From positions 1 through 39,055 of the forward strand of contig JAJRTH010000058.1 of the NCBI GenBank assembly GCA_024278375.1: a stretch of DNA of 39,055 nucleotides. Reading direction: 5' to 3'. Source of the DNA: an archaeon (GTDB taxonomy: Archaea > Thermoplasmatota > Thermoplasmata > WALJ01). A model generated the notes under the pieces. It ran no database searches and had not been told where the DNA came from. It was given only the letters and a program-made list of their open reading frames with translations. Both the position numbers and the translations under genes were made by a program. Below are positions 16,506 to 25,112 of this stretch, piece after piece (the first letter of the stretch is position 1; every line of letters starts with the position of its first letter).

Positions 16506-17011
16506 TTGTCGTTCTCAGATGGGGGCATCGTATTCCCAGGGATTCGAGGATGACGACACATGTTGCGCTGACAGCGAGAGCTTTCGGTGCGGATGCCATC
16601 TATGTCGATGCTGAGGATAAGGCCCTCGAGGAGACGGTTAATTCCGTGAAAGAGAGGTTCGGCGGAAATTTCAAGATAAAAACGGGAGTAAACTGGAAAA
16701 AACTGATAAGAGAGTGGAAGGGCGTCAGAGTCCACCTCACCATGTACGGAGAGCATATAGACAATGCACTACCCGAGATACCCAAAGACAATCTCCTGAT
16801 AATTGTCGGTGCCGAGAAGGTTCCGAAGGAGTTCTACGAACTTGCGGATTTCAATGTCGCCGTGGGAAATCAGCCGCATTCCGAGGTTGCAGCCCTTGCG
16901 GTTTTCCTTGAGAGGCTCCTGGACGGGGAGGGATTGAGAAGGGAGTTTCACGGCGGTGCCGTTCGGATAATCCCGAATCCGAGAGGGAAGACCGTGGAGG
17001 AACTCAAATGA
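16502..17011 (+). CDS. trm56: tRNA (cytidine(56)-2'-O)-methyltransferase
   Basis: SPOUT-class methyltransferase that makes 2'-O-methylcytidine at position 56 of the T-loop, using S-adenosylmethionine; an archaeal hallmark enzyme. The N-terminus [19 protein letters not shown] is diagnostic for the family. The C-terminal knot carries [20 protein letters not shown] followed by [19 protein letters not shown]. The length of 169 residues is typical. It overlaps the gene before it (ATGA) and the HD gene after it (ATGA), so the three are translationally coupled. Confidence 0.93.
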   Translation: MIVVLRWGHRIPRDSRMTTHVALTARAFGADAIYVDAEDKALEETVNSVKERFGGNFKIKTGVNWKKLIREWKGVRVHLTMYGEHIDNALPEIPKDNLLIIVGAEKVPKEFYELADFNVAVGNQPHSEVAALAVFLERLLDGEGLRREFHGGAVRIIPNPRGKTVEELK

Positions 17012-17505
17012 AATATCCGGATGAGGAGGAATGCCTTGAGCTGCTGAGAAAGGCAGGATGCGGTGAGAACGTCATAAGGCATGTTTTGTCCGTAAAGGAC
17101 CTTGCGGTTAGGATGGCCGAGAGGTGCGGTGCCGACATCGAACTTGTTAGAGCCGGGGCTCTTCTGCATGACATAGGTCGGGGAAAAACGCATGGAATGG
17201 ATCATGCCGTAGTCGGAGCGGAGATGCTAAGGGAATGGGGCTATCCGGAAGAGCTGGCAAGAATCGTGGAGAGACACATAGGAGCCGGAATAAGTGCGGA
17301 TGAAGCGGGAAGATTGGGGCTGCCGAGAAGGAGCTACATTCCCGAGACCCTGGAGGAAAAAATCGTGGCCGAGGCGGACAATTACGCCTGTGAAGGCGAG
17401 GAAGGAATCGAAGCTATGGTGGCGAGGCTTAGAAAGAGGGGTCACCATGAGGCTGCCCAGAGGGTGCTAGGGCTGCACGGGGAAATGAAAAAATGTTTAG
17501 ATTAA
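17008..17505 (+). CDS. HD-domain metal-dependent phosphohydrolase (TIGR00295-like)
   Basis: A 165-residue HD-superfamily protein. The metal-binding residues are visible: H25 in [13 protein letters not shown]54-D55 in [14 protein letters not shown]66 in [11 protein letters not shown] and H90 in VERHIGAG. The length and the HDIG-type motif fit the archaeal TIGR00295 family, whose substrate is unknown. Coupling to trm56 by an ATGA overlap suggests a role linked to tRNA or nucleotide metabolism, which is inference. Its end overlaps the convergent HPP gene by 9 bp. Confidence 0.85.
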   Translation: MKYPDEEECLELLRKAGCGENVIRHVLSVKDLAVRMAERCGADIELVRAGALLHDIGRGKTHGMDHAVVGAEMLREWGYPEELARIVERHIGAGISADEAGRLGLPRRSYIPETLEEKIVAEADNYACEGEEGIEAMVARLRKRGHHEAAQRVLGLHGEMKKCLD

Positions 17506-18000
17506 ATCCACCATCCATCTCTTGAGTATTCTCTTGGATGTGGCCATGAAAGATATTGAGAAGAGTATAAGGACTATTGTTACGGAGTTCCATGGGTTCA
17601 GAACAAAACCAAGTGCAAGACCGGCGGCGGGTGCATGCTCCGTATCCGTTATCACCATCACGAAAATAGAGAGGGAGACGGCAAATGCGGCGAACGCTAT
17701 CGTCGAAGCATCAGGACTCTGGAACAGGCCGACCGCATGAGGGTGTGTTGATAACAGATCGCACCCTATTCCTATAACAGAGCTTACCAGATATCCACCC
17801 AGGAGGGAGCGGGGTTTTGCAAAATGGGAATGGGGCATGGTAAAAGACACGAAAGCGCTCGAAGCCAACGCCGCTATAAGGGCCGTTTCCGTGACGACAT
17901 TGAGAACGAACAGTATAACTATCATCATGAATCCTGCCAGTGTACACTGTATTACATAGGGAAGAGGGTTTCTTCTGAACTTATCGTCAATTACCTTCAT
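17497..18000 (-). CDS. HPP family membrane protein
   Basis: A 167-residue integral membrane protein with about four to five helices. Family hallmarks are FTMPHSHFAKPRSLLGGYLV early in the protein, the THPH motif in the loop after the second helix, and HAPAAGLALGFVLNPW before the last helix. HPP proteins have been linked to anion (for example nitrite) transport in plants and cyanobacteria; the substrate here is unknown. A TTTTTAAAT box at about 18020-18029 sits 25 bp before the ATG. It therefore probably has its own leaderless transcript despite lying only 36 bp after the exchanger gene. Confidence 0.8.
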   Translation of the reverse strand: MKVIDDKFRRNPLPYVIQCTLAGFMMIVILFVLNVVTETALIAALASSAFVSFTMPHSHFAKPRSLLGGYLVSSVIGIGCDLLSTHPHAVGLFQSPDASTIAFAAFAVSLSIFVMVITDTEHAPAAGLALGFVLNPWNSVTIVLILFSISFMATSKRILKRWMVDLI

Positions 18001-18036
18001 CGCACCGGAATGGACGGCATTTAAAAATCATTATCC

Positions 18037-19005
18037 TCACAGCCTGAGACCGTATGCCACGGCTATGTATATCGCATATGCAATCAACATTATAACCCCG
18101 GATGCTCTGGTTATTACCCCATACCTCTGAAAAACGGCAAGGGCGAAGAACGATAGCACGGCAAAAAAGCTCCCTGTAAGCATGCCCGCACCAACAGATA
18201 TCGGAGCTATGAGTGCTGCTGTCCCCAGAACGACCAGTATGTTGAAGTTGTTCGAACCGATTATCGTGCCTATGGACACGGCATCAGTGCCTCTTCGGGA
18301 GGCCACCACACAGGTTGCTAGTTCGGGAAGAGAGGTTCCGACAGCCACAAGGGAGAGGGCTATTATCCCGGAGGGTATGGAAAAGAATCCGGCTATGCCC
18401 ACGGCAGAATATATCAGGGCCTCGGATCCGATGATGACTCCCGTGAAGCCGATTACAACTTTTGCCCAGCTTATCGCTGGCTTTTCTTTTTTCAGTCCTA
18501 TCTCCTCTATCTCCTCTATGGCTTCCGCCTCCAGTTTTGCCCGTATCCTCTCGTTCCGTGCTATTCTGAGCAGAGAAAGTATGTAGACGATATAGCCTAT
18601 CAGAAAAAGAGCGCCTATCCACCGGGGAAAAATCCCGTATACTATGAAAAAAAGCATTATCATAGTCACCATGCCCAGGATAAGAACCTCTCTGTCTGCA
18701 AGAGGATCCTTCATCCTGACGGGTCTTATGAGCGATGCCACACCCAGGACCAGCAGTATGTTCGCCACATTCGACCCTATTACATTACCTAGCGATATGT
18801 CAGCCTCGCCCTGGGCAGAGGAAAGGGAGCTGACAAATAGTTCCGGCAACGAGGTGCCTGTGGAGACTATTATCAGAGATATTATCAGAATCGGGACTCC
18901 GTAGGACAGAGCAAGGTTCGAGGAGCCTTCCACAAGAGTATCCGCTCCCTTTGATAGCAGGAAGACACCGAATGCGAGGATGAGGAAAAGAATGATTATG
19001 TACAT
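18037..19005 (-). CDS. Na+/Ca2+ exchanger family antiporter (YrbG/CaCA type)
   Basis: A 322-residue antiporter with about ten membrane helices in two inverted halves. Each half carries the alpha-repeat signature: GTSLPELFVSSLSSAQG with GNVIGSNVANILLVLG in the first, and GTSLPELATCVVASRRG with GTIIGSNNFNILVVLG in the second. The conserved acidic residues of both repeats (PE) are present. It is expected to exchange cytosolic Ca2+ for Na+ (or H+). A hydrophilic loop rich in Glu separates the halves (about residues 148-175). It is co-transcribed after the RDD gene; its ribosome-binding site AGGTGA overlaps that gene's stop codon. Confidence 0.92.
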   Translation of the reverse strand: MYIIILFLILAFGVFLLSKGADTLVEGSSNLALSYGVPILIISLIIVSTGTSLPELFVSSLSSAQGEADISLGNVIGSNVANILLVLGVASLIRPVRMKDPLADREVLILGMVTMIMLFFIVYGIFPRWIGALFLIGYIVYILSLLRIARNERIRAKLEAEAIEEIEEIGLKKEKPAISWAKVVIGFTGVIIGSEALIYSAVGIAGFFSIPSGIIALSLVAVGTSLPELATCVVASRRGTDAVSIGTIIGSNNFNILVVLGTAALIAPISVGAGMLTGSFFAVLSFFALAVFQRYGVITRASGVIMLIAYAIYIAVAYGLRL

Positions 19006-19016
19006 TTTGTATTCAC

Positions 19017-19577
19017 CTACTGTTTGGGCTCTATAGGTCGGGGCAATGCTCCTTCGGCTGTTTCTGTGATGCCCGTCGAATCGGAGGACGTTGGCGGTTC
19101 CGAAAACCCTTTCTGATGGTGGGGAGCGCCGGTTACCGTTGTCTCCGCTATCCTGTCGAGAAATCTCTGGCGCGGGTCTCCCTCTGTGAGCATGCCCACG
19201 AGGGTGTCCAGTATCAGAAACGGAGCCCAGACCTTAGACAGATTTCTGATCATCGTCTTATACAGATCGAGAGGGCCCTTTAAGGATTGGACCTTCAGAT
19301 TCATCGCCATCTTACCGAGTGTCGCACAATAGAGATACTCAAGTATGTCAGCATAAAAAACCCACAGAAGGGCCAGAAGCACATTCAGAACCGGGGAGAA
19401 GACCCAGAGACCGATTCTCATCATGAAACCGATTATGCTGGCCGTGAACAGTACTACTATGAAATCTATGAGCGCTGCCAGAAGTCTTCTCAACCAGTGT
19501 TCCCGAAGCGGCTTGTTGTGCTCTATCATCTCAAGGGCCGTATGTCTTCTCTGGAACATCTGCTCTTCCTCGGTCAT
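19017..19577 (-). CDS. RDD family membrane protein
   Basis: A 186-residue protein with the RDD-domain pattern: a charged N-terminus ending in LRRLLAALIDFIVV (Arg then Asp in helix 1), a second hydrophobic helix, and the LGKMAMNLKVQSLKGP segment followed by a final helix region. Its function is poorly defined; some RDD proteins have been proposed to act as Na+(Li+)/H+ antiporters. I placed the start at 19577 (MTEEEQMFQ) because a TATA-like CCTTTTATATCC lies 26 bp upstream. The open frame extends to 19748, but the extension overlaps the divergent gene and looks non-coding. The C-terminal tail is rich in Pro, Ser and Thr. It stops in TAG just before the exchanger gene. Confidence 0.8.
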   Translation of the reverse strand: MTEEEQMFQRRHTALEMIEHNKPLREHWLRRLLAALIDFIVVLFTASIIGFMMRIGLWVFSPVLNVLLALLWVFYADILEYLYCATLGKMAMNLKVQSLKGPLDLYKTMIRNLSKVWAPFLILDTLVGMLTEGDPRQRFLDRIAETTVTGAPHHQKGFSEPPTSSDSTGITETAEGALPRPIEPKQ

Positions 19578-19596
19578 GGAAGAGAGAATTGCAGAT

Positions 19597-19628
19597 GGAT
19601 ATAAAAGGATAATGGAAAGATTTATTAG
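19597..19628 (+). promoter_or_regulatory. Divergent TATA boxes between the RDD gene and the small anchored protein
   Basis: On the minus strand ATCCTTTTATATCC (19597-19610) lies 26 bp before the RDD start. On the plus strand TTTATTAGG (19621-19629) lies about 27 bp before the ATG at 19651. Both fit leaderless transcription. Confidence 0.5.
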
Positions 19629-19650
19629 GTATGAATGGAATATATGAAAG

Positions 19651-20241
19651 ATGCCTGGAATTAATTGGCGAATTGGATTGAGAGCAATATGCTTGATTCT
19701 GTTCATACTTGTTACGCCGAATTTCTCAATCGTATATGCTACCAACAATTCCGAATCATCTCTTTTAAATTCTTTAGAAGATTTGGTAGCGTCTCCTTCG
19801 GTGTTGAATATAAGTATGAGACACGAAGAAAAATATGTTCTTATTGTTCACATATCTAACGTTGGGAATCGAACTGTAGAAGGGAAGGTCTGGGGTTCCA
19901 TGACTCCTCTGTGGTGCATAGACTACTATAGCATCGAAAACAATGAGATATATATCAATCCCGGGGACGAGACCAATGTGACGGTCGAATTCTCGCCAAA
20001 CAGCATCTCTTCCCAAGAGTTTCCTAATGAATATAACGGTGATTTCACGATACGGGTATATTTTTCTCCGACCAATAAATCACTTCCAAATTCCACCCTC
20101 ACCATCGTGAATGTGCATGTAGAGAACGCACCTGAGCCCATTCATAGGCTATCGACCGGAGAGACAATTGGAATCGTTCTGGTGGCCATAGTCGGCACGG
20201 GTACGCTTATTTTCGCTTTAAAAGTCAGAAAGAGAGCATAA
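19651..20241 (+). CDS. Small secreted, membrane-anchored protein (CARDB/NEW3-like)
   Basis: Function not recognised. It has 196 residues: a signal-like N-terminus (basic WRIGLR then hydrophobic residues 11-30), a beta-rich ectodomain with many N-x-S/T sequons, a membrane helix near 173-190 and a short KVRKRA cytoplasmic end. The pattern VLIVHISNVGNRTVEGKV followed by GDETNVTVEFSPNS is like the COG1361/CARDB/NEW3 beta-sandwiches of archaeal surface proteins. The gene is visibly richer in A+T and in AAT/ATA/TCT codons than its neighbours, which may mark a fast-evolving or acquired surface gene. It has its own leaderless-type promoter. Confidence 0.7.
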   Translation: MPGINWRIGLRAICLILFILVTPNFSIVYATNNSESSLLNSLEDLVASPSVLNISMRHEEKYVLIVHISNVGNRTVEGKVWGSMTPLWCIDYYSIENNEIYINPGDETNVTVEFSPNSISSQEFPNEYNGDFTIRVYFSPTNKSLPNSTLTIVNVHVENAPEPIHRLSTGETIGIVLVAIVGTGTLIFALKVRKRA

Positions 20242-20271
20242 CATCTTTAATACCTCCACCTATACCGGTAT

Positions 20272-21594
20272 GTGTGCCTGGAAGAAGAGGTCCTGAAAAG
20301 AATAAAGCCAACGCCGGAGGAAGAGGAGAGGATACTCTCGGTTGCCAGGGAGCTTGTGGAGCGCTCCTGTGCCATAATCTCAGAACTCGCTCTGAATGCC
20401 GAACCGATTATAGTCGGCTCCGTGGCTAAAGGCACATTCCTCAGGGATCCAGACATAGACATATTCATAATGTTCCCGCCCGAAACACCGAGAGAGGATC
20501 TCGAAAAACTCGGGCTCGAGATTGGAAAAACCCTCCTTCCAAACGGCAGGGAAAACTATGCCGAGCACCCGTACATAAAGGGAGAGCACAGAGGCTTCGA
20601 GGTGGATGTCGTTCCTTGTTACAGGGTCGATAGCGGCAGTAAAAAGATGAGCGCCGTTGACAGAACCCCTTTCCATACGGAATATGTGAAAAACAGTCTT
20701 AAAGACGGTCAAAAAGATGATGTGCGCCTCCTGAAACAGTTCATGAAAGGTGTGGGCGTTTATGGGGCGGAAGCTGAGATAGAAGGATTCTCGGGGTATT
20801 TGGTTGAACTCCTGATACTGTATTATGGTTCCTTCAGGGAAGTCCTCAGTGGTTCCGGAGAATGGAAAAGAGGAACGAGGCTATTTCTGGACAAGGACTC
20901 GGAGAAAAGATTTGACGCCCCTCTGATATTCATAGACCCTGTGGACCCCAAACGAAACGTTGCATCGGCGCTCTCGGTGGACTCTTTCGCTCTGTTCATC
21001 CATGCGGCATCGGAATACCTGAAAAATCCCGATGTTCGGTTCTTTTTCCCGGAAAAAAGAGCGGCGGAGGCCTACGAGCGTATTCTGGATGAGGTGAAAA
21101 GGAAGGGTACTCATATTTTGGGATTCGAGATGGGGAGGCCGGATCTGGTGCCCGATGTTCTATTTCCACAGATAAAAAAAGCGAGGCGGACCATTTCCCA
21201 GCGGCTTAATGACAGTGGCTTTCCGGTTCTGAACTCAGCATATTCTGCCATGGAAGACAGGCTGGTCTTTGTTTTCGAGGTCGAGGTTTTCAGGTTGCCT
21301 CTCGTTAAAAATCACTACGGGCCGCCGGTATGGAGCCGAAATTCCGGTGATTTTCTGAAGAAATGGAAAAACAGCCCGAGAAGGGTCGAGGCAGGCAGGT
21401 GGGTCGTCCAGATAGCCAGGGAATTCTGGAAGGCATCCGATTACCTAAAAAAAGCGGTTGAGGACTCAAACCTTGGAAAGGACCTTAACGGTGTTAAAGA
21501 TACATATACCATCCTGACTGGAGGGGAGATTGCGAAAAAATATCCATTGCTGCTCACGGAGCTGCTTTTTCCGGTTTTTCCGTGGGAGGTCTGA
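20272..21594 (+). CDS. cca: CCA-adding tRNA nucleotidyltransferase (archaeal class I)
   Basis: Adds or repairs the 3' CCA end of tRNAs using CTP and ATP, without a nucleic acid template. The 440-residue length is typical for the archaeal class I enzyme. The nucleotidyltransferase signature is IIVGSVAKGTFLRDPDIDIF, with G49-S50 and catalytic D61 and D63. The third carboxylate is in FEVDVVPCYRV. The central and tail domains (FSGYLVELLILYYGSF; RRVEAGRWVVQ) fit the family. The start is GTG at 20272, about 25 bp after an AT-rich TCTTTAATACC box. An overlapping ATG at 20270 is in the wrong frame. Its 3' end overlaps the convergent TPR gene by 41 bp. Confidence 0.92.
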   Translation: MCLEEEVLKRIKPTPEEEERILSVARELVERSCAIISELALNAEPIIVGSVAKGTFLRDPDIDIFIMFPPETPREDLEKLGLEIGKTLLPNGRENYAEHPYIKGEHRGFEVDVVPCYRVDSGSKKMSAVDRTPFHTEYVKNSLKDGQKDDVRLLKQFMKGVGVYGAEAEIEGFSGYLVELLILYYGSFREVLSGSGEWKRGTRLFLDKDSEKRFDAPLIFIDPVDPKRNVASALSVDSFALFIHAASEYLKNPDVRFFFPEKRAAEAYERILDEVKRKGTHILGFEMGRPDLVPDVLFPQIKKARRTISQRLNDSGFPVLNSAYSAMEDRLVFVFEVEVFRLPLVKNHYGPPVWSRNSGDFLKKWKNSPRRVEAGRWVVQIAREFWKASDYLKKAVEDSNLGKDLNGVKDTYTILTGGEIAKKYPLLLTELLFPVFPWEV

Positions 21595-23551
21595 AGGTCT
21601 TTATGAAGTGCCAAACACCTCTGTCATCCGGATTCATGGAAAGCGCTATTTCGGCGGCTTCCATTGCCTTTTTACCGTATCCAAGGGCCTTTCTGCACCT
21701 GGCTATTCCAAGCCAGATGGTCGAATTCTCCTCATACATCTTCGCATTTTCATAGGCGATTATGGCTTCCTGATATCTTTTCAGTTTCTCCAGCACCCGG
21801 CCTTTCAACACCCATTTTTCTTTGCTGTTCCCTGCTTTTTCCAGCTCTTCTAGTGCTTCATGAAATCTCTCTGTTTCGCAAAGTATCTTCGCCCTCAGAA
21901 ACGCGCCTTCCTCTGAATCTTCATCTTTCAGTATCTCCGATGCCTCTTCCCAATGCTCCATACACATATAGACCCTGGCCTTTCGTATCGAATCTATCCG
22001 AATCCCGTTTCTCTCGGCCTTTCTGACGGTCCTCAGCGCGTCCTTCCCCTCACCCAGCTCTATGAATGCATCGATCATCATCTTCCACGGTCTGGTATCT
22101 CCGGACCTTATGAGAATCCATTCCTCGCATCTGTCTATTACCTCGTCGTAATGTCCGGTTTTCATGAGAAATTCCGCTTCGTCGACTCTCGTCTGAAAAT
22201 CCATCGGATCATCCTCGAGAATTCTCCGGTATGAAATCAATGCCTTTATCTCGCACATCTCTTTCCAATCCTCCCTTCCCAGTTCCGAGTATATCTCGCC
22301 CAATTTTATCCATGCCTCTGGGTAAAACGGGTTAATCTCCAAGGCCTGCTCCAAAGCGCGCACGGCGTCCTGAAGCTCTCCCAGCATTTCAAGTACATGG
22401 CCTTTCGCAAACCATGCATGGTCATAGTCCGGGTTTATCTTCAGGGATTTCTCTATCCAGTCCAGGCCCTCCTCGGGATCTCCTGCTCTGGCCAGAGCAT
22501 AACCTTTTGCATATAGGGCGTAATCGAATTTCTTGTTTATCTTCAAGGCCTTTTCGTGGTACTCTATGGCCTCTTTGTGCCTGCCCATCCGGTCCAGCGC
22601 GTTACCTATGTTGTTCCAGGCTATTTCATAGTTCGGGTTCACCTCTATGGACTTCACGAAATAAGGTATGCTCTCATCGTATTTTCCGAGATTGTACAGG
22701 GCATTTCCCACGTTGTTCCACAGCACCTCGTCCCTGTCATCATATTTCACAGCGACCTTATAACATTCCACCGCCTCTTCGAGCCTGCCTATGCTGTGAA
22801 GCGTATATCCCTTGTTATACCAGGCCGGTTTATATCTGGGATTTATCTCTATGGCCCTCTCATAGCAGGCTATCGCCTCGTCATAAAGACCTATCATGAA
22901 GAAAGCATATCCCTTGTTGTTCCAGTACTCCTCGTTATTAGGATTGAGTTCAAGAGCCATGTTGTAGTTCTCTATCGCCTCTTCATATCGCTCCATAAGA
23001 GTTAGAAGATTGCCCTTGGAATTGTAAAGATCACCCGATGGACCATAGGAGAGCGCCATGTCCAGTGCCTGGAGCGCCTCGTCGTATTTCCCTACCTCCT
23101 CCAGAACGAAGGCCTTGGCCTCCAGATATTACGGTGTTTCCCTCCCTCTAACCACCTTTTCGCAGTATCGGACGGCGGCCCTCTTTTTCCCCATGCTTAT
23201 CAGGGCATTGCACTTTGCTATATGGGCATCCAGATAATCCGGGTTTATCTCGACCGCTTTTTCATATGCCTCGATCGCTTCCTTTTTCTTCCCCAGAGAG
23301 AACAGAGAGTTGCCCATATTGAACCAGGCTATCTCATACCGTGTATTGATTTTTATGGCCTTGTCATATTCCTTTATGGCTTCTTCGTATCGACCCATGG
23401 CCTCCAGGGCCACCCCTGCATTATTGTGGGCAATCTCCAGGGTCGGATCCAGTATTATCGCCTCCCTGTATTTTTCCACTGCCTCCCAATACTTCCCTTT
23501 CTCGAACAGCTCGTCGCCTTCTATCAGAAATTCTTCTGCAGATTTTTCCAT
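21554..23551 (-). CDS. Tetratricopeptide-repeat protein interrupted by an in-frame TAA
   Basis: A protein built almost entirely of 34-residue TPR units, at least ten clear copies with the W/Y-N-K-G, G-Y-EA and NP landmarks (for example YNKGYTLHSIGRLEEAVECY). TPR arrays are protein-interaction scaffolds; the partner is unknown. A TAA at 23129-23131 (codon 141) splits the frame, but translation in the same frame continues at once as a sensible repeat (YLEAKAFVLEEVGKYDEA). The gene was evidently one frame of 666 codons including the final TGA. Without readthrough the products would be an N-terminal 140-residue fragment and, from an internal start near 23059, a 501-residue fragment. I chose ATG 23551, 29 bp after a TATA-like AATTAATATACTATC; a TTG at 23566 is possible. 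Nonsense mutation or sequence error are the likely explanations. Confidence 0.8.
23129..23131 (-). other. In-frame TAA inside the TPR gene
   Basis: The stop codon falls in P-stop-YLEA. The preceding repeat has P-D-YLDA at a similar place. An Asp/Glu codon was therefore probably original, and GAA to TAA is one change. Confidence 0.7.
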
Positions 23552-23570
23552 GCTCAGCCGGTTCAAGCCC

Positions 23571-23590
23571 GAGATAGTATATTAATTTTC
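23571..23590 (-). promoter_or_regulatory. TATA-like element of the TPR gene
   Basis: The minus-strand sequence GAAAATTAATATACTATCTC is centred about 29 bp before the ATG at 23551. It overlaps the last codons of the upstream thiolase gene. Confidence 0.4.
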
Positions 23591-24502
23591 TCCGCTTCCT
23601 TTCAGTTCTTCAAGCATTCTGCATGTCATGCACAGTCTCCCGGGTGTCGGTTCTCCGCATCTCTCACATCTGTTGAGTTCCGCTGGTCTGAACCTCTGCT
23701 CGAGAAGAGGTTTTATAGCGTCATAGCTGTTAACTATTGCGTGCCTGGTGCCTGGATGCCTGTCTTCCAGACCGTTTATTATTGCTCGATATTCATTCCT
23801 AACCGCCCTTCCCGCATCCGGACACCTGGATTCGTGGAATGTAAAGCCCCTTATGCTGGCGTATAGATAGACCTCTCTCTCCGGTATGAACCTCAGAGGT
23901 TGAAGCCTGGGCACCAGACCTGACTGCACCTTAGAATGGGGACCCATGCGTGCAAGCCTTTCCACATCACCTTTCGTAAAATTCATAAGTATTGACTGGG
24001 CCGTATCATCGAGGTTCAGTCCTGTCACCATGAAATCGGCGCCTATTTTCTTTGCCGTGGTGTTCAACAGCCATCTCCTCATGACTCCGCAATACGAGCA
24101 TGGGCTTTTGTCCTCCACCATCAGCGCAATCTCTGCCGTGGTTATTCCGAAGACATCCTTGTATTTCACGATGTGATGCTCTATCCCCAGCCTCTTGGAA
24201 TTCTCAATGGCCCTTTTTATGGCCTCGTCCCTGTAACCGGGTGTGCCTTCGTCGACACTTATGGCCTCCACCTCCACCTTTCTTGAGGTCATTATCTCGT
24301 TAGTTAGGTACATGGCAGTCACACTGTCCTTTCCTCCTGAGACTGCCACAGCTATCTTCGAGCCCCGGGGGATATCGGCCTGCCTCTTGAACTCTGAGCG
24401 GACCCTTCGTTCGAGAAAACGTATAAAATGCCTATCGCAGAGATACCTGCCGCTGTACGGCGTGAATATAACGGCATCTCTATCGCACGATGAGCACTTC
24501 AC
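23582..24502 (-). CDS. tRNA 2-thiolation enzyme of the TtuA/NcsA family
   Basis: ATP-dependent sulfurtransferase that adenylates a tRNA uridine and replaces its oxygen with sulfur. TtuA acts at position 54 and NcsA/Ncs6 at the wobble position 34. The 306-residue protein has an N-terminal zinc finger (C3, C6, C22, H25), the PP-loop SGGKDS at 55-60, three Cys that fit the [4Fe-4S] site (C135 and C138 in CSYCG, C227 in ESRCPD) and a C-terminal zinc ribbon (C279, C282, C291, C294). All ligands are intact. I cannot decide between U54 and U34 specificity. It overlaps the upstream HD gene by 4 bp (ATGA), so the two are co-translated. Confidence 0.88.
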   Translation of the reverse strand: MKCSSCDRDAVIFTPYSGRYLCDRHFIRFLERRVRSEFKRQADIPRGSKIAVAVSGGKDSVTAMYLTNEIMTSRKVEVEAISVDEGTPGYRDEAIKRAIENSKRLGIEHHIVKYKDVFGITTAEIALMVEDKSPCSYCGVMRRWLLNTTAKKIGADFMVTGLNLDDTAQSILMNFTKGDVERLARMGPHSKVQSGLVPRLQPLRFIPEREVYLYASIRGFTFHESRCPDAGRAVRNEYRAIINGLEDRHPGTRHAIVNSYDAIKPLLEQRFRPAELNRCERCGEPTPGRLCMTCRMLEELKGSGEN

Positions 24503-25011
24503 CTTCTCGCCTTATCGATCTCGAAATCTATGAAGTCGCAGTGGTGTATCAGGACTGCGAGAGGTGTTCTTCTGACGGCATCACCTTCTTTGGAATGGGC
24601 GACTATGGCATGCACTATCTCATCCGGAAGGCCGGTTTCCGTTGCGAGAATGCCGCCCGAAACTGGGTGCCTGAGCATCTTTCCGTAATCGCTCTTTACG
24701 ACCTTTCCGTTCTTTCTGGTGAATTCCAGGAGCTTGCCCACATCATGGAGCAATGCCGCCGCTATTACATGGTCCATATCGAGATCGCCTCTTGCGAAGG
24801 CAGCGGCCATAGCGGTCTTGGTCACAGTCCTGGTGTGTTCCACGAACTCTCTGTCGGTCTCTATTACAAGCGTGTAGGGTATGCCTTTAAGGTCGGTCCA
24901 TCCTCCCTTTTCCATGGCTAGCACCCAGGTTCTGATGACTTTATCTCTGAGTTTCTCGTCCTTTATCTCGTTCACTTCGGGAAACTCCTCGACTACCGTT
25001 TTTTCGAGCAT
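24499..25011 (-). CDS. HD-domain phosphohydrolase
   Basis: A 170-residue HD-superfamily protein. Metal ligands are visible as H59 (FVEHTRTV), H89-D90 (AALLHDVGK), the HPVSGG histidine near residue 115, and IVAHSKEGD. A late Asp lies in HHCDFIDFE. Substrate unknown. An ATGA overlap couples it to the TtuA-like thiolase, so a link to tRNA thiolation or nucleotide clean-up is plausible but unproven. A TATA-like AACTTAAACATATG at about 25034-25046 sits 28 bp before the ATG, divergent from fchA. Confidence 0.85.
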   Translation of the reverse strand: MLEKTVVEEFPEVNEIKDEKLRDKVIRTWVLAMEKGGWTDLKGIPYTLVIETDREFVEHTRTVTKTAMAAAFARGDLDMDHVIAAALLHDVGKLLEFTRKNGKVVKSDYGKMLRHPVSGGILATETGLPDEIVHAIVAHSKEGDAVRRTPLAVLIHHCDFIDFEIDKARR

Positions 25012-25074
25012 GACACGGGATTTTTCACATATGTTTAAGTTTTTTGCTGAATTCTCACTAGCCGCAGGAGTTAC

Positions 25075-25085
25075 TCTTTTATATC
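25075..25085 (+). promoter_or_regulatory. TATA box of fchA
   Basis: CTCTTTTATAT lies about 33 bp before the ATG at 25113. A GGTGA site 4 nt before that ATG suggests a short leader here. Confidence 0.5.
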
Positions 25086-25112
25086 TGCGGGTTATGGAGC
25101 GATGGTGAATGG

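Noticed and set aside
22300-23500. Tandem DNA repeat or satellite
   Set aside because: The roughly 102-bp periodicity is explained by the 34-residue TPR units; the copies are diverged at the DNA level.
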